Translations under genes and position numbers: made by a program
NCBI GenBank assembly: GCA_009886095.1
Contig: VFJL01000078.1
Coordinates: forward strand, 1 to 35,678
Origin: Nitrosomonadales bacterium
GTDB lineage: Bacteria > Pseudomonadota > Gammaproteobacteria > Burkholderiales > Nitrosomonadaceae
Length of the DNA: 35,678 nt
Direction of reading: 5' to 3'
Shown here: one piece after another, positions 9,778 to 20,440 of the stretch
Numbering within the stretch: position 1 is the first letter of the stretch
How the letters are laid out: each line of letters opens with the position of its first letter
Notes under the pieces: generated by a model
Told to the model about the DNA's origin: nothing
Database searches by the model: none
What the model saw: the letters and a program-made list of their open reading frames with translations, nothing else

Positions 9778-9807
9778 TTGAGCGAGTTCTGGTAAAAATG
9801 CTATAAT
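9778..9807 (+). promoter_or_regulatory. Sigma-70 promoter of the rpsB-tsf cluster
   Basis: TTGAGC at 9778-9783, an 18-base spacer, and a perfect TATAAT at 9802-9807 preceded by TGC, which makes an extended -10. This is the best promoter match in the window and fits a highly expressed ribosomal gene. Transcription should start near 9814, leaving a leader of about 137 bases. Confidence 0.8.
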
Positions 9808-9813
9808 CCTGCG

Positions 9814-9950
9814 CTAATCTGGCTCTGCGGCTCAATTGCAAATCCGCAGTCAGGTTAAATTCGCACGCTCGCCGATCCAGGGGTGCTCTCTCCATAAAGG
9901 AAATGGGAGTGACTATGGCGAGCAGAGGCTCAACCCTATAGGAGAAGTTC
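9814..9950 (+). promoter_or_regulatory. Structured 5' leader of rpsB (candidate S2 autoregulatory element)
   Basis: The leader can form a first hairpin (CTGCGG at 9825-9830 with CCGCAG at 9844-9849). It can then form a nested fold in which GGGG, TGCTC and CTCC near 9880-9895 pair with GGAG, GAGCA and ACCC nearer the start codon, just before the AGGAG ribosome site. In gammaproteobacteria the rpsB leader is bound by S2 protein to repress rpsB-tsf. I infer the same control here from position and pairing only. Confidence 0.5.
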
Positions 9951-10706
9951 ATGTCATCAGTAACCATGCGACAAATGCTGGAAGCAGGTGTTCATTTCGG
10001 ACACATGACCCGTTTTTGGAATCCCAAGATGGCGCCTTATATTTTCGGCCATCGCAACAAGATACACATCATCAATCTGGAAAAAACCCTGGCCATGTAC
10101 CAGGACGCAATAAAATACGTACGTCAATTATCCGCCAACAAGGGCAATATTCTGTTTGTCGGCACCAAACGCCAGGCGCGTGATATCGTGCGCGAGGAGG
10201 CGCAGCGCTGCGGATCTCCCTACGTAGACCAGCGCTGGTTGGGCGGAATGTTAACTAATTTCAAGACCATGAAGCTATCTGTCAAACGCCTGCACGACAT
10301 GGAAGCCATGGTGCTGGACGGTACCCTCGACAAGCTTTCCAAGAAAGAGGCTCTGGATATTCAACGCGAACTGGAAAAACTAAATCGTAGCCTGGGCGGC
10401 ATCAAGGATATGAAAGGAATCCCCGATGCCATGTTTGTGATTGACGTAGGTTATCACAAAGGGGCTATCACCGAAGCCAGAAAACTCGGTATCCCGGTAG
10501 TGGGTGTGGTGGATACTAATCATGATCCTAACGGTATGGATTATTTGATTCCCGGCAACGACGATTCCAGTCAGGCGATACGCCTGTATGCACGCGGCAT
10601 GGCCGATGCAGTTCTGGAAGGACGCAATCAGATTGTTCACGAAATCATCAAAAATGAATTTGTGGAAATGGACGAAGCAATGACGGCAGACCAGTTCGCC
10701 GAGTAG
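9951..10706 (+). CDS. rpsB: 30S ribosomal protein S2
   Basis: 251 residues beginning [27 protein letters not shown]. The S2 signatures [17 protein letters not shown] and [29 protein letters not shown] are clear. It has a strong AGGAG ribosome site with a 7-base gap. It heads the conserved rpsB-tsf-pyrH-frr block and is separated from tsf by a terminator-like attenuator. Confidence 0.98.
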   Translation: MSSVTMRQMLEAGVHFGHMTRFWNPKMAPYIFGHRNKIHIINLEKTLAMYQDAIKYVRQLSANKGNILFVGTKRQARDIVREEAQRCGSPYVDQRWLGGMLTNFKTMKLSVKRLHDMEAMVLDGTLDKLSKKEALDIQRELEKLNRSLGGIKDMKGIPDAMFVIDVGYHKGAITEARKLGIPVVGVVDTNHDPNGMDYLIPGNDDSSQAIRLYARGMADAVLEGRNQIVHEIIKNEFVEMDEAMTADQFAE

Positions 10707-10718
10707 GCCGCAAATAAG

Positions 10719-10742
10719 AAGGGGCAGATAGCCCCTTTTTTA
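10719..10742 (+). terminator. Attenuator / rho-independent terminator between rpsB and tsf
   Basis: A GGGGC (10721-10725), AGATA loop, GCCCC (10731-10735) stem is followed by six to seven T residues, 13 bases after the rpsB stop. The short stem suggests partial termination. This would set a high S2 to EF-Ts ratio, as known at the E. coli rpsB-tsf junction. Confidence 0.8.
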
Positions 10743-10831
10743 CTGACTGGCAGCACCGCCTCAGGCATGACTCTCACCGAAAATTTGAGTAGTTGCTGCG
10801 AATCTTTTAACTAATCTTGTTGGAGTAAGAT

Positions 10832-11716
10832 ATGGCGGATATTACCGCAGGCATGGTAAAGGAGTTGCGCGACCTGACTGGACTCGGCATGATGGAATGC
10901 AAGAAAGCATTGACTGAGACCAGTGGCGACATGAAAGCGGCGGAAGATTTGCTGCGCATCAAAAGCGGCGCCAAGGCGAGTAAAGCTGCTGGCCGCATTG
11001 CGGCAGAAGGCATGATAGGAGCATATCTAGCCGCTGATGGCAAGAGTGGGGCATTGGTGGAAGTCAACTGCGAAACCGACTTTGTTGCCAGGAACGAAGA
11101 CTTCATCAATTTCTCCCGAAACCTGGCACAACTGGTGGCAACGCAGAACCTGACCGATACCGATGCGTTGGCAACTGCTACCTTGCCAAATGGTGAAAAT
11201 GTAGAAGAGTACCGTAAGGCATTGGTAATGAAACTGGGTGAGAATATCAGTGTGCGCCGTTGCGTACGCCATGCGACGCAGGGGCGACTTGCTTCTTATC
11301 TGCATGGTACCAGAATCGGCGTGATGATTGACTACATTGGTGGCGACGAGATGCTGGGAAAAGATTTGGCCATGCATATTGCAGCCAGCAAACCGATATG
11401 TGTTTCCAGAGAGCAGGTGTCGGCAGATCTATTGGCACGTGAGCGCCTGATTTATACCGCGCAGGCGGCAGAAAGCGGTAAATCCGCCGACATCGTGACA
11501 AAAATGGTAGATGGACGTGTCGCCAAATACCTCGCTGAAGTGACGCTGCTTGGCCAACCTTTTGTCAAGGACCCGGATCAAACGGTAGAAAAACTGCTCC
11601 TGGCAAAATCGGCTAAAGTCAACGGCTTTACCATGTTTATCGTGGGTGAGGGAATCGAAAAGAAATCCTGCGATTTCGCTGCCGAGGTAATGGCTCAGGT
11701 TAACCAGGCAAAATAA
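10832..11716 (+). CDS. tsf: Translation elongation factor Ts
   Basis: 294 residues. It catalyses GDP/GTP exchange on EF-Tu. An N-terminal UBA-like domain ([24 protein letters not shown]) and the motif [12 protein letters not shown] are diagnostic. Two core subdomains and a C-terminal module follow, with the usual length. GGAG lies 6 bases before the ATG. It is followed after 31 bases by pyrH. Confidence 0.98.
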   Translation: MADITAGMVKELRDLTGLGMMECKKALTETSGDMKAAEDLLRIKSGAKASKAAGRIAAEGMIGAYLAADGKSGALVEVNCETDFVARNEDFINFSRNLAQLVATQNLTDTDALATATLPNGENVEEYRKALVMKLGENISVRRCVRHATQGRLASYLHGTRIGVMIDYIGGDEMLGKDLAMHIAASKPICVSREQVSADLLARERLIYTAQAAESGKSADIVTKMVDGRVAKYLAEVTLLGQPFVKDPDQTVEKLLLAKSAKVNGFTMFIVGEGIEKKSCDFAAEVMAQVNQAK

Positions 11717-11747
11717 AACAAGATACGCAACCGGACTAACAGTATTC

Positions 11748-12464
11748 ATGACGACTGCCGCCTATAAACGCATCTTACTGAAACTCTCAGGTGAAGCTCT
11801 GATGGGTGATGACAGCTACGGTATTAATCGCACCGTGATAGAGCGTATTGTTGCCGAAATTGCTGAGGTAGCCCGGCTAGGTGTCGAGATAGCAGTAGTG
11901 ATTGGCGGCGGTAATATTTTTCGCGGCATGACTTCGTCCGAAGGTGGTATGGATCGTGCTACTGCCGATTATATGGGAATGCTGGCTACTGTCATGAATG
12001 CCTTGGCACTGCAAGATGCGATGCGTTGTGGCGGACTGGTAAGCCGGGTACAGTCGGCGCTCCGTATTGATCAAGTGGTAGAACCCTATATCCGTGGTAA
12101 GGCAATGCGCTATCTGGAAGAAGGCAAGATAGTCATTTTTGCTGCTGGCACTGGCAACCCCTTCTTTACTACCGATACGGCTGCTGCATTACGCGGCATG
12201 GAAATGAACGTGGATATCGTGCTTAAGGCCACCAAAGTGGATGGTGTCTACACCAGCGACCCAAAAAACAACCGCGACGCTATCCGCTATCAGAGTCTGT
12301 CATTTGATGAGGCCATTGCCAAGAACCTGAAGGTAATGGATGCCACGGCATTAACCCTGTGCCGCGATCAGAAATTACCGCTCAATGTATTCAGCATCTT
12401 CAAAGCCGGGGCATTGAAACGGGTAGCAATGGGGGAGGATGAGGGGACGCTGGTACGAGTCTGA
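11748..12464 (+). CDS. pyrH: UMP kinase
   Basis: 238 residues of the amino-acid kinase family; makes UDP from UMP in pyrimidine synthesis and is usually hexameric. Seen: [64 protein letters not shown] and [16 protein letters not shown] in shorter pieces. Its place between tsf and frr is the standard proteobacterial order. The ribosome site is weak. Confidence 0.98.
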   Translation: MTTAAYKRILLKLSGEALMGDDSYGINRTVIERIVAEIAEVARLGVEIAVVIGGGNIFRGMTSSEGGMDRATADYMGMLATVMNALALQDAMRCGGLVSRVQSALRIDQVVEPYIRGKAMRYLEEGKIVIFAAGTGNPFFTTDTAAALRGMEMNVDIVLKATKVDGVYTSDPKNNRDAIRYQSLSFDEAIAKNLKVMDATALTLCRDQKLPLNVFSIFKAGALKRVAMGEDEGTLVRV

Positions 12465-12550
12465 GCTTATAACAATGGTTTTCTAAACTGCGAGCCGCAG
12501 AGAGGCAATGCAGATTTTTATTTTTACTCTTTCCGCATGAGATAGATATC

Positions 12551-13108
12551 ATGATTGCCGACATCAAGAAATCCGCTGAACAAAAAATGCAGAAAAGCCT
12601 GGAAGCATTGAAAGTCGACCTAGGTAAAGTGCGAACTGGACGGGCTCACACCGGCCTGCTCGATCATATCACCGTGGATTATTACGGTAGCCCTATGCCA
12701 ATTAACCAGGTCGCGAATATCAACCTGATAGACGCCCGCACCATTGGTGTTGCACCATGGGAAAAGAAAATGCTGGGTGTGGTTGAAAAAGCAATCCGTA
12801 ATTCCGACTTGGGATTAAATCCTGTAACTGTAGGCGAGACAATACGGGTACCCATGCCGGCGCTGACCGAGGAGCGTCGCCGCGACCTCACCAAGGTAGT
12901 AAAGCATGAAGCGGAGGCCGCCCGCGTAGCAATGCGCAACATCCGGCGCGATGCCAATGTGCATCTGAAAGATTTACTCAAAGAAAAAAAGGTCGCCGAA
13001 GATGACGAGCGCCACGGACAGGATGAAATTCAAAAACTTACCGACCGCCATATCGCTGAAATTGACAGGATCCTGCAGATTAAAGAAGCCGAATTAATGG
13101 CAGTTTGA
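12551..13108 (+). CDS. frr: Ribosome recycling factor
   Basis: 185 residues. With EF-G it splits post-termination ribosomes. Typical features are the N-terminal helix with [13 protein letters not shown], the beta domain [16 protein letters not shown] and the C-terminal helices [14 protein letters not shown] and RNIRRDA. It follows pyrH after 86 bases. Its stop lies 23 bases before the uppS ATG. Confidence 0.98.
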   Translation: MIADIKKSAEQKMQKSLEALKVDLGKVRTGRAHTGLLDHITVDYYGSPMPINQVANINLIDARTIGVAPWEKKMLGVVEKAIRNSDLGLNPVTVGETIRVPMPALTEERRRDLTKVVKHEAEAARVAMRNIRRDANVHLKDLLKEKKVAEDDERHGQDEIQKLTDRHIAEIDRILQIKEAELMAV

Positions 13109-13131
13109 CCCAATTCAGCACTGTATTCTCC

Positions 13132-13929
13132 ATGTCCACTGCCACCAGCTCGACCCTCGAAATACCTGAAACCGGCGTGATCCCTCGGCATGTCGCCATC
13201 ATCATGGACGGCAACGGTCGCTGGGCGAAGAATCGTTTCATGCCACGGGTAGCTGGACACAGGCAGGCGATGGAAACGGTAAGAAATGTCGTTAAAGCCT
13301 GTGGTGATCGAGGCATTGGCTACCTCACATTATTCGCTTTCAGCAGCGAAAATTGGCGCAGACCAAAGGATGAAGTCTCTGTCCTGATGCAGCTTTTCAT
13401 TCTTGCGTTGGAGCAGGAAATGGTTAAGCTGCATGAGAATGGTATCCGCTTCAAGGTAATCGGTGATTTATCGAAATTCGAACCAAAAATAGTTAAATTT
13501 ATCCGTAATGGAGAAAAGCTGACTGCCGCCAACACCAACCTCACGCTTACTATTGCAGCTAATTATGGCGGACGTTGGGACATCATGCAGGCAACCCGTA
13601 ACATGCTGGCGCAACACCCTGAATTATCCAGCGGGTTCGAGGAAGAAGACTTGATGCCACATTTTGCCATGAGCTACGCCCCAGAACCCGACTTGTTCAT
13701 CCGTACTGGCGGCGAACAGCGCGTCAGCAATTTTCTATTGTGGCAGCTAGCTTATACCGAGCTTTACTTCACCGACACCCTGTGGCCAGATTTCGACGCG
13801 CAGGCGCTGGACCTCGCTATCCAATCATACCGGCAACGGGAACGCCGTTTTGGCCGAACCAGCGAACAGCTCCAAACATTATCGTCCGCCGAAAGAGCGA
13901 AAAGAATTGTGGCCGATCAATCGGCATAA
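13132..13929 (+). CDS. uppS: Undecaprenyl pyrophosphate synthase
   Basis: Condenses isopentenyl units onto farnesyl pyrophosphate to give the C55 carrier for peptidoglycan and polysaccharides. Seen: [13 protein letters not shown] (catalytic Asp), [24 protein letters not shown], and [20 protein letters not shown] with the C-terminal substrate motif. The ATG at 13132 gives 265 residues, near the usual 250. A TTG at 13105, overlapping the frr stop, would add nine residues; neither has a strong ribosome site. Translational coupling to frr is likely. Confidence 0.95.
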   Translation: MSTATSSTLEIPETGVIPRHVAIIMDGNGRWAKNRFMPRVAGHRQAMETVRNVVKACGDRGIGYLTLFAFSSENWRRPKDEVSVLMQLFILALEQEMVKLHENGIRFKVIGDLSKFEPKIVKFIRNGEKLTAANTNLTLTIAANYGGRWDIMQATRNMLAQHPELSSGFEEEDLMPHFAMSYAPEPDLFIRTGGEQRVSNFLLWQLAYTELYFTDTLWPDFDAQALDLAIQSYRQRERRFGRTSEQLQTLSSAERAKRIVADQSA

Positions 13930-13979
13930 CTCCCGCACACTTCCAGCCAGTGAAGTTTTTCGTTTGACCTCCGCCATTC

Positions 13980-14795
13980 ATGCTTAAAACCCGCGTCCTC
14001 ACCGCCGTCATCGCGTTACTCCTGTTTCTGGCAGCGTTGTTTTATTTGTCGCCAATTTTCTGGATGATGTTACTACTTACCTTGGTGGTGATGGGCTCAT
14101 TGGAATGGAGCAAACTGGCAAAACTCTCCGTTGCTCATTCGACTGTGTATCTGACAACCACTGCCTTACTGGGTGGAGAGTTACTGTACGTGCTGAGCAG
14201 GGCAGTTCTGGTCGATCCTTACACTACTGCATTCCTGTGGTTCTACGTTGCATCACTGGCTTTCTGGACGCTGGCTGCACCAGTTCTTCTGAAATCGAAC
14301 TATCCGATCAAAAGTCCGGCTCTTCTGGCTTTGATAGGCTGGTTGCTGCTGTTGCCAACGTGTCTTGCCCTGTATCAGTTGCGCACCATCAGTCCACTGC
14401 TTTTACTGGGTTTCATGGCAGCCATCTGGATTTCCGATACTGCGGCATATTTTGCCGGGCGCGCATTTGGCAAGCATAAGCTTGCACCCCGCATCAGCCC
14501 CGGCAAGACTTGGGAAGGTGTAGCCGGAGCACTGATAGCAGTTTCTGTTTATGCACTGACTTGGGGTTATATGGCGGGAGAAGAAATCCAGGTTGCGTTA
14601 TTACTGCCACTGCTGTTAGCACTAACCGCGCTGGGCATCATCGGTGATCTATTTGAATCCCTGATGAAACGTCATGCTGGAGTCAAGGATAGCGGCAATA
14701 TTTTGCCCGGCCACGGTGGTATACTTGACCGCATTGATGCGCTCACTTCGACCCTACCTGCCGCTATTCTGGCCCTTCTGATTTTTACTGTCTGA
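13980..14795 (+). CDS. cdsA: Phosphatidate cytidylyltransferase (CDP-diacylglycerol synthase)
   Basis: 271-residue polytopic membrane enzyme that makes CDP-diacylglycerol from phosphatidate and CTP. The C-terminal signature is visible around residues 215-255 (IIGDLFESLMKRHAGVKDSG, then LPGHGGILDRIDAL). Multiple hydrophobic segments precede it, including WISDTAAYFAGRAFGKHKL and SPGKTWEG. It ends 3 bases before dxr, so the two are coupled. Confidence 0.96.
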   Translation: MLKTRVLTAVIALLLFLAALFYLSPIFWMMLLLTLVVMGSLEWSKLAKLSVAHSTVYLTTTALLGGELLYVLSRAVLVDPYTTAFLWFYVASLAFWTLAAPVLLKSNYPIKSPALLALIGWLLLLPTCLALYQLRTISPLLLLGFMAAIWISDTAAYFAGRAFGKHKLAPRISPGKTWEGVAGALIAVSVYALTWGYMAGEEIQVALLLPLLLALTALGIIGDLFESLMKRHAGVKDSGNILPGHGGILDRIDALTSTLPAAILALLIFTV

Positions 14796-14798
14796 ACT

Positions 14799-15986
14799 AT
14801 GATTACCGTCCGTCATCTCACCATTCTTGGCTCTACCGGCAGCATCGGCGTAAGCACGTTAGACGTGGTCGCACGACACCCTGATCGATTTCAGGTTATT
14901 GCACTTACCGCCAATAATAGTACTGAAAAAATGTTGGAACAATGCCGCCGCTTCCATCCACGGTATGCGGTCATGCTGGATGCAGCCAGCGGGGAAAGAT
15001 TGCAGACGGAAATTCGCACAGCAGGACTCGCCGTCGAAGTGCTTTGGGGTGTCGAGTCGTTAGAAAAAGTGGCATCGCTACCCGAGGTGGATACGGTGAT
15101 GGCTGCTATTGTTGGCGCCGCCGGCATACGCCCCACATTCGCCGCTGCCCGCGCAGGTAAACAAGTGTTACTCGCCAATAAGGAAACCCTGGTGATGGCA
15201 GGCCATATTTTCATGGATGTGGTCAAACAATATCACGCTACTCTGCTGCCGATAGACAGTGAACATAACGCCATCTTCCAGTCATTGCCACAGCATTTCA
15301 CCGGAGATCTGGCCGCAGTTGGGGTGCGTCGCATTCTGTTGACTGCATCAGGCGGACCATTCCGGCAAGCTTCGCTGGCATCGCTGGAACAGGTAACACC
15401 AGAACAGGCTTGCGCTCATCCTAACTGGGTGATGGGACAAAAGATTTCAGTGGACTCCGCCACCATGATGAACAAAGGTCTGGAAGTAATTGAGGCGCAC
15501 TGGTTGTTTAACGCCACCCCTGAACAAATTCAGGTAGTGATTCATCCACAAAGCGTGATTCATTCCATGGTCGAATATGTAGATGGTTCGGTGCTGGCAC
15601 AACTGGGCAATCCCGACATGCGTACCCCGATTGCGCATGCCTTGGGGTTTCCCGAACGCATTGAAGCTGGCGTGACGCCACTGGACATGTTCAAGGTCGC
15701 CCGGCTGGATTTTGAAGTACCAGATTTCAGACGCTTTCCCTGTCTGGGACTCGCCTACCAAGCACTTGCTGCCGGTGGTAGCACCCCGGCCATACTCAAC
15801 GCTGCCAACGAAGTGGCCGTAGAATCTTTTCTTAAACGTCGCATGCCATTTACTGCGATTCCAGTCATGATTGAACAAGTTATGCAGACGGTCAGTCGCA
15901 AGGATGTCACTACCCTTGAAGATGTCCTGGCAGCAGACTGCATGGCACGCGAAACCGCGCATGAGTGGCTGGCGTCTCTGGTGTAA
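14799..15986 (+). CDS. dxr: 1-deoxy-D-xylulose 5-phosphate reductoisomerase
   Basis: 395 residues. Second enzyme of the MEP isoprenoid pathway, NADPH-dependent. Seen: NADPH motif [31 protein letters not shown], the metal and substrate site [13 protein letters not shown], and [21 protein letters not shown]. The full family length is present. The pathway supplies the precursor for UppS two genes upstream. Confidence 0.98.
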   Translation: MITVRHLTILGSTGSIGVSTLDVVARHPDRFQVIALTANNSTEKMLEQCRRFHPRYAVMLDAASGERLQTEIRTAGLAVEVLWGVESLEKVASLPEVDTVMAAIVGAAGIRPTFAAARAGKQVLLANKETLVMAGHIFMDVVKQYHATLLPIDSEHNAIFQSLPQHFTGDLAAVGVRRILLTASGGPFRQASLASLEQVTPEQACAHPNWVMGQKISVDSATMMNKGLEVIEAHWLFNATPEQIQVVIHPQSVIHSMVEYVDGSVLAQLGNPDMRTPIAHALGFPERIEAGVTPLDMFKVARLDFEVPDFRRFPCLGLAYQALAAGGSTPAILNAANEVAVESFLKRRMPFTAIPVMIEQVMQTVSRKDVTTLEDVLAADCMARETAHEWLASLV

Positions 15987-16153
15987 AGTGTCAGGAATAT
16001 CACCCCAAAAAAACACCCAGGTTGCCCCCCGACCTGATCATTTTCCCCAACCCAATTCTCTTGATCCTGTTTGCCATGGAATGAAAAGATGCAGTGCCAC
16101 AGATTTTTTCCTGGGACTCTTTCTCCCTGCTACATTCACCCCGTCACACTAAT

Positions 16154-17521
16154 ATGACACTCCCTTTTACGATCGGTGCTTTTATTGTCGCCTTGGGTGT
16201 GCTGATCATATTCCACGAATTTGGCCATTATCTGGTGGCGCGCTGGTGCGGAGTGAAAGTGCTGCGCTTTTCGATTGGCTTTGGTCGACCTCTGCTGAGA
16301 AAACGCTGGGGAAAAGACCAGACCGAATGGGTGATAGCTGCTTTCCCTCTCGGTGGTTACGTCAAAATGCTGGATGAGCGTGAAGGCGATGTCGCTCCTG
16401 AGGAGTTGACGCGCTCGTTCAATCGCAAATCAGTCGCACGTCGTAGCGCCATCGTCGCGGCAGGACCAATCGCCAATTTTCTGCTAGCCATTCTGCTCTA
16501 CTGCTTTCTGTTCATGCTCGGTGTCAGCGGAATGAAACCGATTCTAGGGCCGGTAACTCCTGCAACACCAGCTGCATTCGCGACTTTCGAAGCGGGAGAA
16601 ATCATAATAAAGATCGGCACTGAGCCCGTGGCTACCTGGCAGGATGCACGCTGGCTGCTGCTGTCCCAGGCCGTAGAGAAATCTCCTGCTGTAACCGTGG
16701 AGACTCTCAATCAACGTGGGGAAATAAATTGGCGGAAACTTGATTTAAGCAACTTTCATACTGATGACCTGGACGGAGATTTTCTGAAGAAAATTGGTCT
16801 GAATAGTTATCAGCCTGCAATGAAGCCTGTTATTGCTCAGGTAACACCGGACGGCGCAGGTAACCGCGCTGGCCTGCTGGCAAATGATGAAATTCTAGCC
16901 GTAAACGGAGAGAAAATTGCAAGCTGGGAAGAACTGGTGCAGCAGTTACGGTCCAAACCAGGACAGCTACTGACACTGCAAATCCACCGTGGCAGCTCTA
17001 TCCTCAATATTAACGTCACTCCTGATACAGTTACCGAAAAAGGCGAGAAAATTGGCAAGGTCGGCGTTGGCCCCAAAATTGACCCTGCCGAGCTGGAAGG
17101 ACTATTGGTAAAAACCAGTTATCCGCTGGGTATTGCCTTGATCAAGGCAGTGGATAGAACTTGGGAAACATCCATGTTTACGCTGCGAATGCTGGGAAAA
17201 ATGCTGACAGGAGAAGTGTCGTGGAAAAACGTCAGTGGACCCATTACAATCGCCGATTACGCCGGACAGTCGGCGCAGATGGGGCTTGCGCCGTATCTGG
17301 GATTCCTTGCGCTTATCAGCATTAGTTTGGGGGTGCTGAATCTTCTACCCGTCCCCATTCTGGATGGGGGACATTTGATGTATTATGCGGTCGAAATCGT
17401 CAAAGGCAGTCCGCTTTCTGAAAAGACCATGGAGATTGGTCAGCAGGTGGGGATGGCACTGCTGTTTGCGCTGATGGCTTTTGCCATATACAACGACATC
17501 AGTCGGCTTATCTCCGGTTAA
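16154..17521 (+). CDS. rseP: Site-2 intramembrane zinc metalloprotease RseP
   Basis: 455 residues from the ATG at 16154. The zinc motif HEFGH (residues 21-25) sits in the first transmembrane helix and the second metal motif LNLLPVPILDGGHLMYY near residue 400. Two PDZ domains lie between (one around residues 125-200, the next with GNRAGLLANDEILAVNGEKI). RseP cuts anti-sigma factors such as RseA, and signal-peptide remnants, in the inner membrane. An upstream in-frame start at 16094 would add 20 residues and displace the first helix, so it is not chosen. The gene is followed by bamA after 2 bases, linking envelope-stress signalling with outer-membrane assembly. Confidence 0.96.
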   Translation: MTLPFTIGAFIVALGVLIIFHEFGHYLVARWCGVKVLRFSIGFGRPLLRKRWGKDQTEWVIAAFPLGGYVKMLDEREGDVAPEELTRSFNRKSVARRSAIVAAGPIANFLLAILLYCFLFMLGVSGMKPILGPVTPATPAAFATFEAGEIIIKIGTEPVATWQDARWLLLSQAVEKSPAVTVETLNQRGEINWRKLDLSNFHTDDLDGDFLKKIGLNSYQPAMKPVIAQVTPDGAGNRAGLLANDEILAVNGEKIASWEELVQQLRSKPGQLLTLQIHRGSSILNINVTPDTVTEKGEKIGKVGVGPKIDPAELEGLLVKTSYPLGIALIKAVDRTWETSMFTLRMLGKMLTGEVSWKNVSGPITIADYAGQSAQMGLAPYLGFLALISISLGVLNLLPVPILDGGHLMYYAVEIVKGSPLSEKTMEIGQQVGMALLFALMAFAIYNDISRLISG

Positions 17522-17523
17522 AA

Positions 17524-19845
17524 ATGAAAATCAGGTACCTCGCTGCGCTTGTCATCATTTTCTGTTCTTCAATTTCATGGGCAATCGAGCCATTCGTAGT
17601 CAAGGACATCCGGGTGGATGGCATACAACGCACTGAAGCGGGTACAGTGTTCAGTTATCTGCCGATAAAGGTGGGCGACATACTGGATGACGAGAAGGCC
17701 GCAGCGGCAATCAAGGCTCTCTATGCCACCGGTTTTTTCAAGGATGTGCGACTGGAGGCGGATAACGGTGTCCTACTTGTGGTGGTAGAAGAACGCCCGG
17801 CCATTGCGCAGATCAATATTGTCGGCGGCAAAGAATTCGAAAAGGGAAAACTGAAGGACGGTTTGAAGCAGGCAGGTCTGACAGAATCGCGTATCTTTGA
17901 TCGCTCACTGCTGGAAAAAGCCGAGCAAGAATTGAAGCAGCAGTATATAAGTCGCGGCATGTACGCAGTAAAAATCACCACCACTACCACACCGCTTGAA
18001 CGTAATCGCGTAGCCATCAACTTTGATATAGACGAAGGTAATGTTGCCAAAATTCGCAAGATAAATATTGTCGGCAATAGCGCTTTCAAGGAAAAGGATC
18101 TGCTGGGCTTATTCGTACTCAGAACTCCTGGTCTGTTGACCTGGTTCACCAAAGATGATCAGTATTCGAAACAGAAGTTGGGTGCCGATCTGGAAACGCT
18201 GCGCTCTTACTATCTCAATCGCGGCTATCTGGAGCTCAGCATTGATTCTACCCAAGTGTCAATCACACCAGACATGCAGGATATTTATATCACGATAAAT
18301 ATTACTGAGGGCCCCAACTATACGGTTTCCGAGATCAAGTTGGCCGGTGAAATGCTATCGCTGGAAACGGAATTGCGCAAACTCATTAAAATTGCGCCCG
18401 GTGAAGTGTTCGCTCGTGAGAAACTGACTGAATCCGTCAAACTCATCACCGACCGACTGGGCAATGATGGCTATGCGTTTGCCAATGTCAATGCAGCGCC
18501 GGAAGTGGATAAGGAGAAAAGACAGGTAGGATTCACTTTTTTTATCGATCCGGGTCGCCGAGTTTACGTGAGACGCATCAATATAACCGGCAATGAGCGC
18601 ACTCGCGATGAGGTAATACGCCGAGAGATGCGTCAATTTGAAGGTGGCTGGTATTCAACCTCTAAAATTGCACAATCTAAAATACGTGTAGACAGGTTGA
18701 ATTTTTTTAATGCCGTCAATGTGGAAACACCACCAGTTCCAGGTGCCACCGATCAGATCGACATTAATGTCGATGTCAAAGAGAAGCCCACTGGTGCAGT
18801 AATGTTTGGAGCCGGCTATGCCCAGCAGCAGGGTCTGATATTGACTGCCTCCGTTGCCCAGGACAATATCTTCGGCAGCGGAAAGAATGTCGCTCTCAAC
18901 GTCAGTACCGGCAATATTAATAAAGTATACTCATTGTCATTCACCGATCCTTATTTCACCAAAGACGGGATAAGCGCTGGGTTTGATATTTACAGCCGCC
19001 ACCTTAATACCAGTCATCTGTTAGGGGTGGGTGCCTTTAATACCGCCACCACGGGCGCTGGTGTGCGCTTCGGTATCCCGGTTAATGAAAATGATACCAT
19101 CTCCGTTGGCCTGGGTGCGGAACAGACGGATATAAAAAATGTAGGCAATGTTCAGCGTAACATAGATTTTGTGCGCGATTTTGGGAAGGTCACCCTTAAT
19201 CTTCCGGTAACGCTGAGCTGGGCGCGTGACGGACGTGACAGCGCTATCTGGACTACCAGCGGTACCACCCATCGAGTGTTTCTCGAAGCGGGTGTGCCGG
19301 GCGGGGATCTCCAATACTATAAGGCAAGCTATGCTCTCAAGTGGTTTTTTCCTATTTCAAGGGATCTCACCCTGATGTTGCATGGTGAGGCCGGACACGG
19401 CGATGGTTATAATGGACAACCGCTGGCTTTCTTCAAAAATTTCTTTGCCGGCGGTAACACCTCGGTACGCGGTTACTATATCAGTTCGCTGGGTCCGCGT
19501 GACGAAGGTCCGCTTGACCCTATAACACACCTGCCTAATCCTAAGAATCCGGGCAGGGCGCTGGGGGGTAACACGCGTATCGTCGGCAGTGCGGAACTGA
19601 TGTTCCCGCTGCCCGGTATGAAAAATGACAGATCGGTGCGCCTGAGTCTATTCCTGGATGCTGGTACAGTATACGGTCCTGGTGGAAGGAAGCCGGTGGC
19701 AGAGGGAATGCGTTATTCTACCGGGATCGCCGTTATGTGGATTTCCCCGATGGGGCCACTAAAAGTCAGCGTTGCAGAACCACTAAATGACCAGCCAGGT
19801 GATAGCATACAACGATTCCAGTTTCAATTTGGACAGACGTTCTAA
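17524..19845 (+). CDS. bamA: Outer-membrane protein assembly factor BamA
   Basis: 773 residues with a signal peptide ending SSISWA, five POTRA domains (about residues 22-420) and a 16-strand beta barrel ending in Phe (QFQFGQTF), as required for outer-membrane insertion. The conserved barrel motif GGNTSVRGYY (the VRGF/Y motif of loop 6) is visible. It folds and inserts outer-membrane proteins. The gene is complete and sits in the usual rseP-bamA-skp order. Confidence 0.97.
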   Translation: MKIRYLAALVIIFCSSISWAIEPFVVKDIRVDGIQRTEAGTVFSYLPIKVGDILDDEKAAAAIKALYATGFFKDVRLEADNGVLLVVVEERPAIAQINIVGGKEFEKGKLKDGLKQAGLTESRIFDRSLLEKAEQELKQQYISRGMYAVKITTTTTPLERNRVAINFDIDEGNVAKIRKINIVGNSAFKEKDLLGLFVLRTPGLLTWFTKDDQYSKQKLGADLETLRSYYLNRGYLELSIDSTQVSITPDMQDIYITINITEGPNYTVSEIKLAGEMLSLETELRKLIKIAPGEVFAREKLTESVKLITDRLGNDGYAFANVNAAPEVDKEKRQVGFTFFIDPGRRVYVRRINITGNERTRDEVIRREMRQFEGGWYSTSKIAQSKIRVDRLNFFNAVNVETPPVPGATDQIDINVDVKEKPTGAVMFGAGYAQQQGLILTASVAQDNIFGSGKNVALNVSTGNINKVYSLSFTDPYFTKDGISAGFDIYSRHLNTSHLLGVGAFNTATTGAGVRFGIPVNENDTISVGLGAEQTDIKNVGNVQRNIDFVRDFGKVTLNLPVTLSWARDGRDSAIWTTSGTTHRVFLEAGVPGGDLQYYKASYALKWFFPISRDLTLMLHGEAGHGDGYNGQPLAFFKNFFAGGNTSVRGYYISSLGPRDEGPLDPITHLPNPKNPGRALGGNTRIVGSAELMFPLPGMKNDRSVRLSLFLDAGTVYGPGGRKPVAEGMRYSTGIAVMWISPMGPLKVSVAEPLNDQPGDSIQRFQFQFGQTF

Positions 19846-19874
19846 ATTTGAGAATGATAAACCAGGAGAGGAAA

Positions 19875-20402
19875 TTGAAGCAGAAAGCTCAATGTCGGCA
19901 AATTTTAACCGCTGCGTGCATGATAATTGCATCCGCAGGTATTCCCTTCAGTGGCTATGCGAGCGAAATCAAGATTGGCATAGTCAATACCGAAAGAGTT
20001 CTAATCGAGTCAGCACCGGCTGTGCGGGCGCAGAAAAAGATAGAAAAGGAATTTATGCCGCGCGACCAGGAGCTCAAGAAAATGGCGGCGCAGGTAAAAA
20101 TGCTACAGGAACAACTGGAAAAAGAGGGCATGACCCTGCCGGAAATAGACCGCCGCAGCAAGGAGCGTGAGCTTGCCAATCTCAATCGTGAGTATCAGCG
20201 CGCGCAACGGCAAATGCGGGAAGATCTGAGTCTGCGGCAGAATGATGAATTTGCTACGATCCAGTTGAACGCCAGTAAAGTTATTCAAGCCATCGCGGAA
20301 GCGGAGAAATACGACCTGATCCTACAGTTACAGGATTCTGTTTACCGGAGTCAGCGTATAGATATTACCGATAAGGTTATCAAAGCACTGGCTGACAAGT
20401 AA
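19875..20402 (+). CDS. skp: Periplasmic chaperone Skp / OmpH family
   Basis: Holds unfolded outer-membrane proteins on the way to BamA. The protein has a signal peptide ending FSGYA, then [13 protein letters not shown], and a long charged coiled coil (about residues 50-120), the tentacle region of Skp. A TTG at 19875 has GGAG at an ideal 6-base gap and begins directly at a normal signal peptide (175 residues). An ATG at 19854 and a TTG at 19848 would add 7 or 9 charged residues before it and overlap this ribosome site. I therefore choose TTG 19875, with moderate certainty on the start. Confidence 0.9.
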   Translation: MKQKAQCRQILTAACMIIASAGIPFSGYASEIKIGIVNTERVLIESAPAVRAQKKIEKEFMPRDQELKKMAAQVKMLQEQLEKEGMTLPEIDRRSKERELANLNREYQRAQRQMREDLSLRQNDEFATIQLNASKVIQAIAEAEKYDLILQLQDSVYRSQRIDITDKVIKALADK

Positions 20403-20440
20403 CCATGAAAAAAGAAAGTGAAAATCTAAAAGGGGAAAAT

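Noticed and set aside
15987-16153. Possible sigma-E type promoter before rseP
   Set aside because: I looked for a GGAACTT-type -35 with a TCTGA-type -10 and found no acceptable pair.
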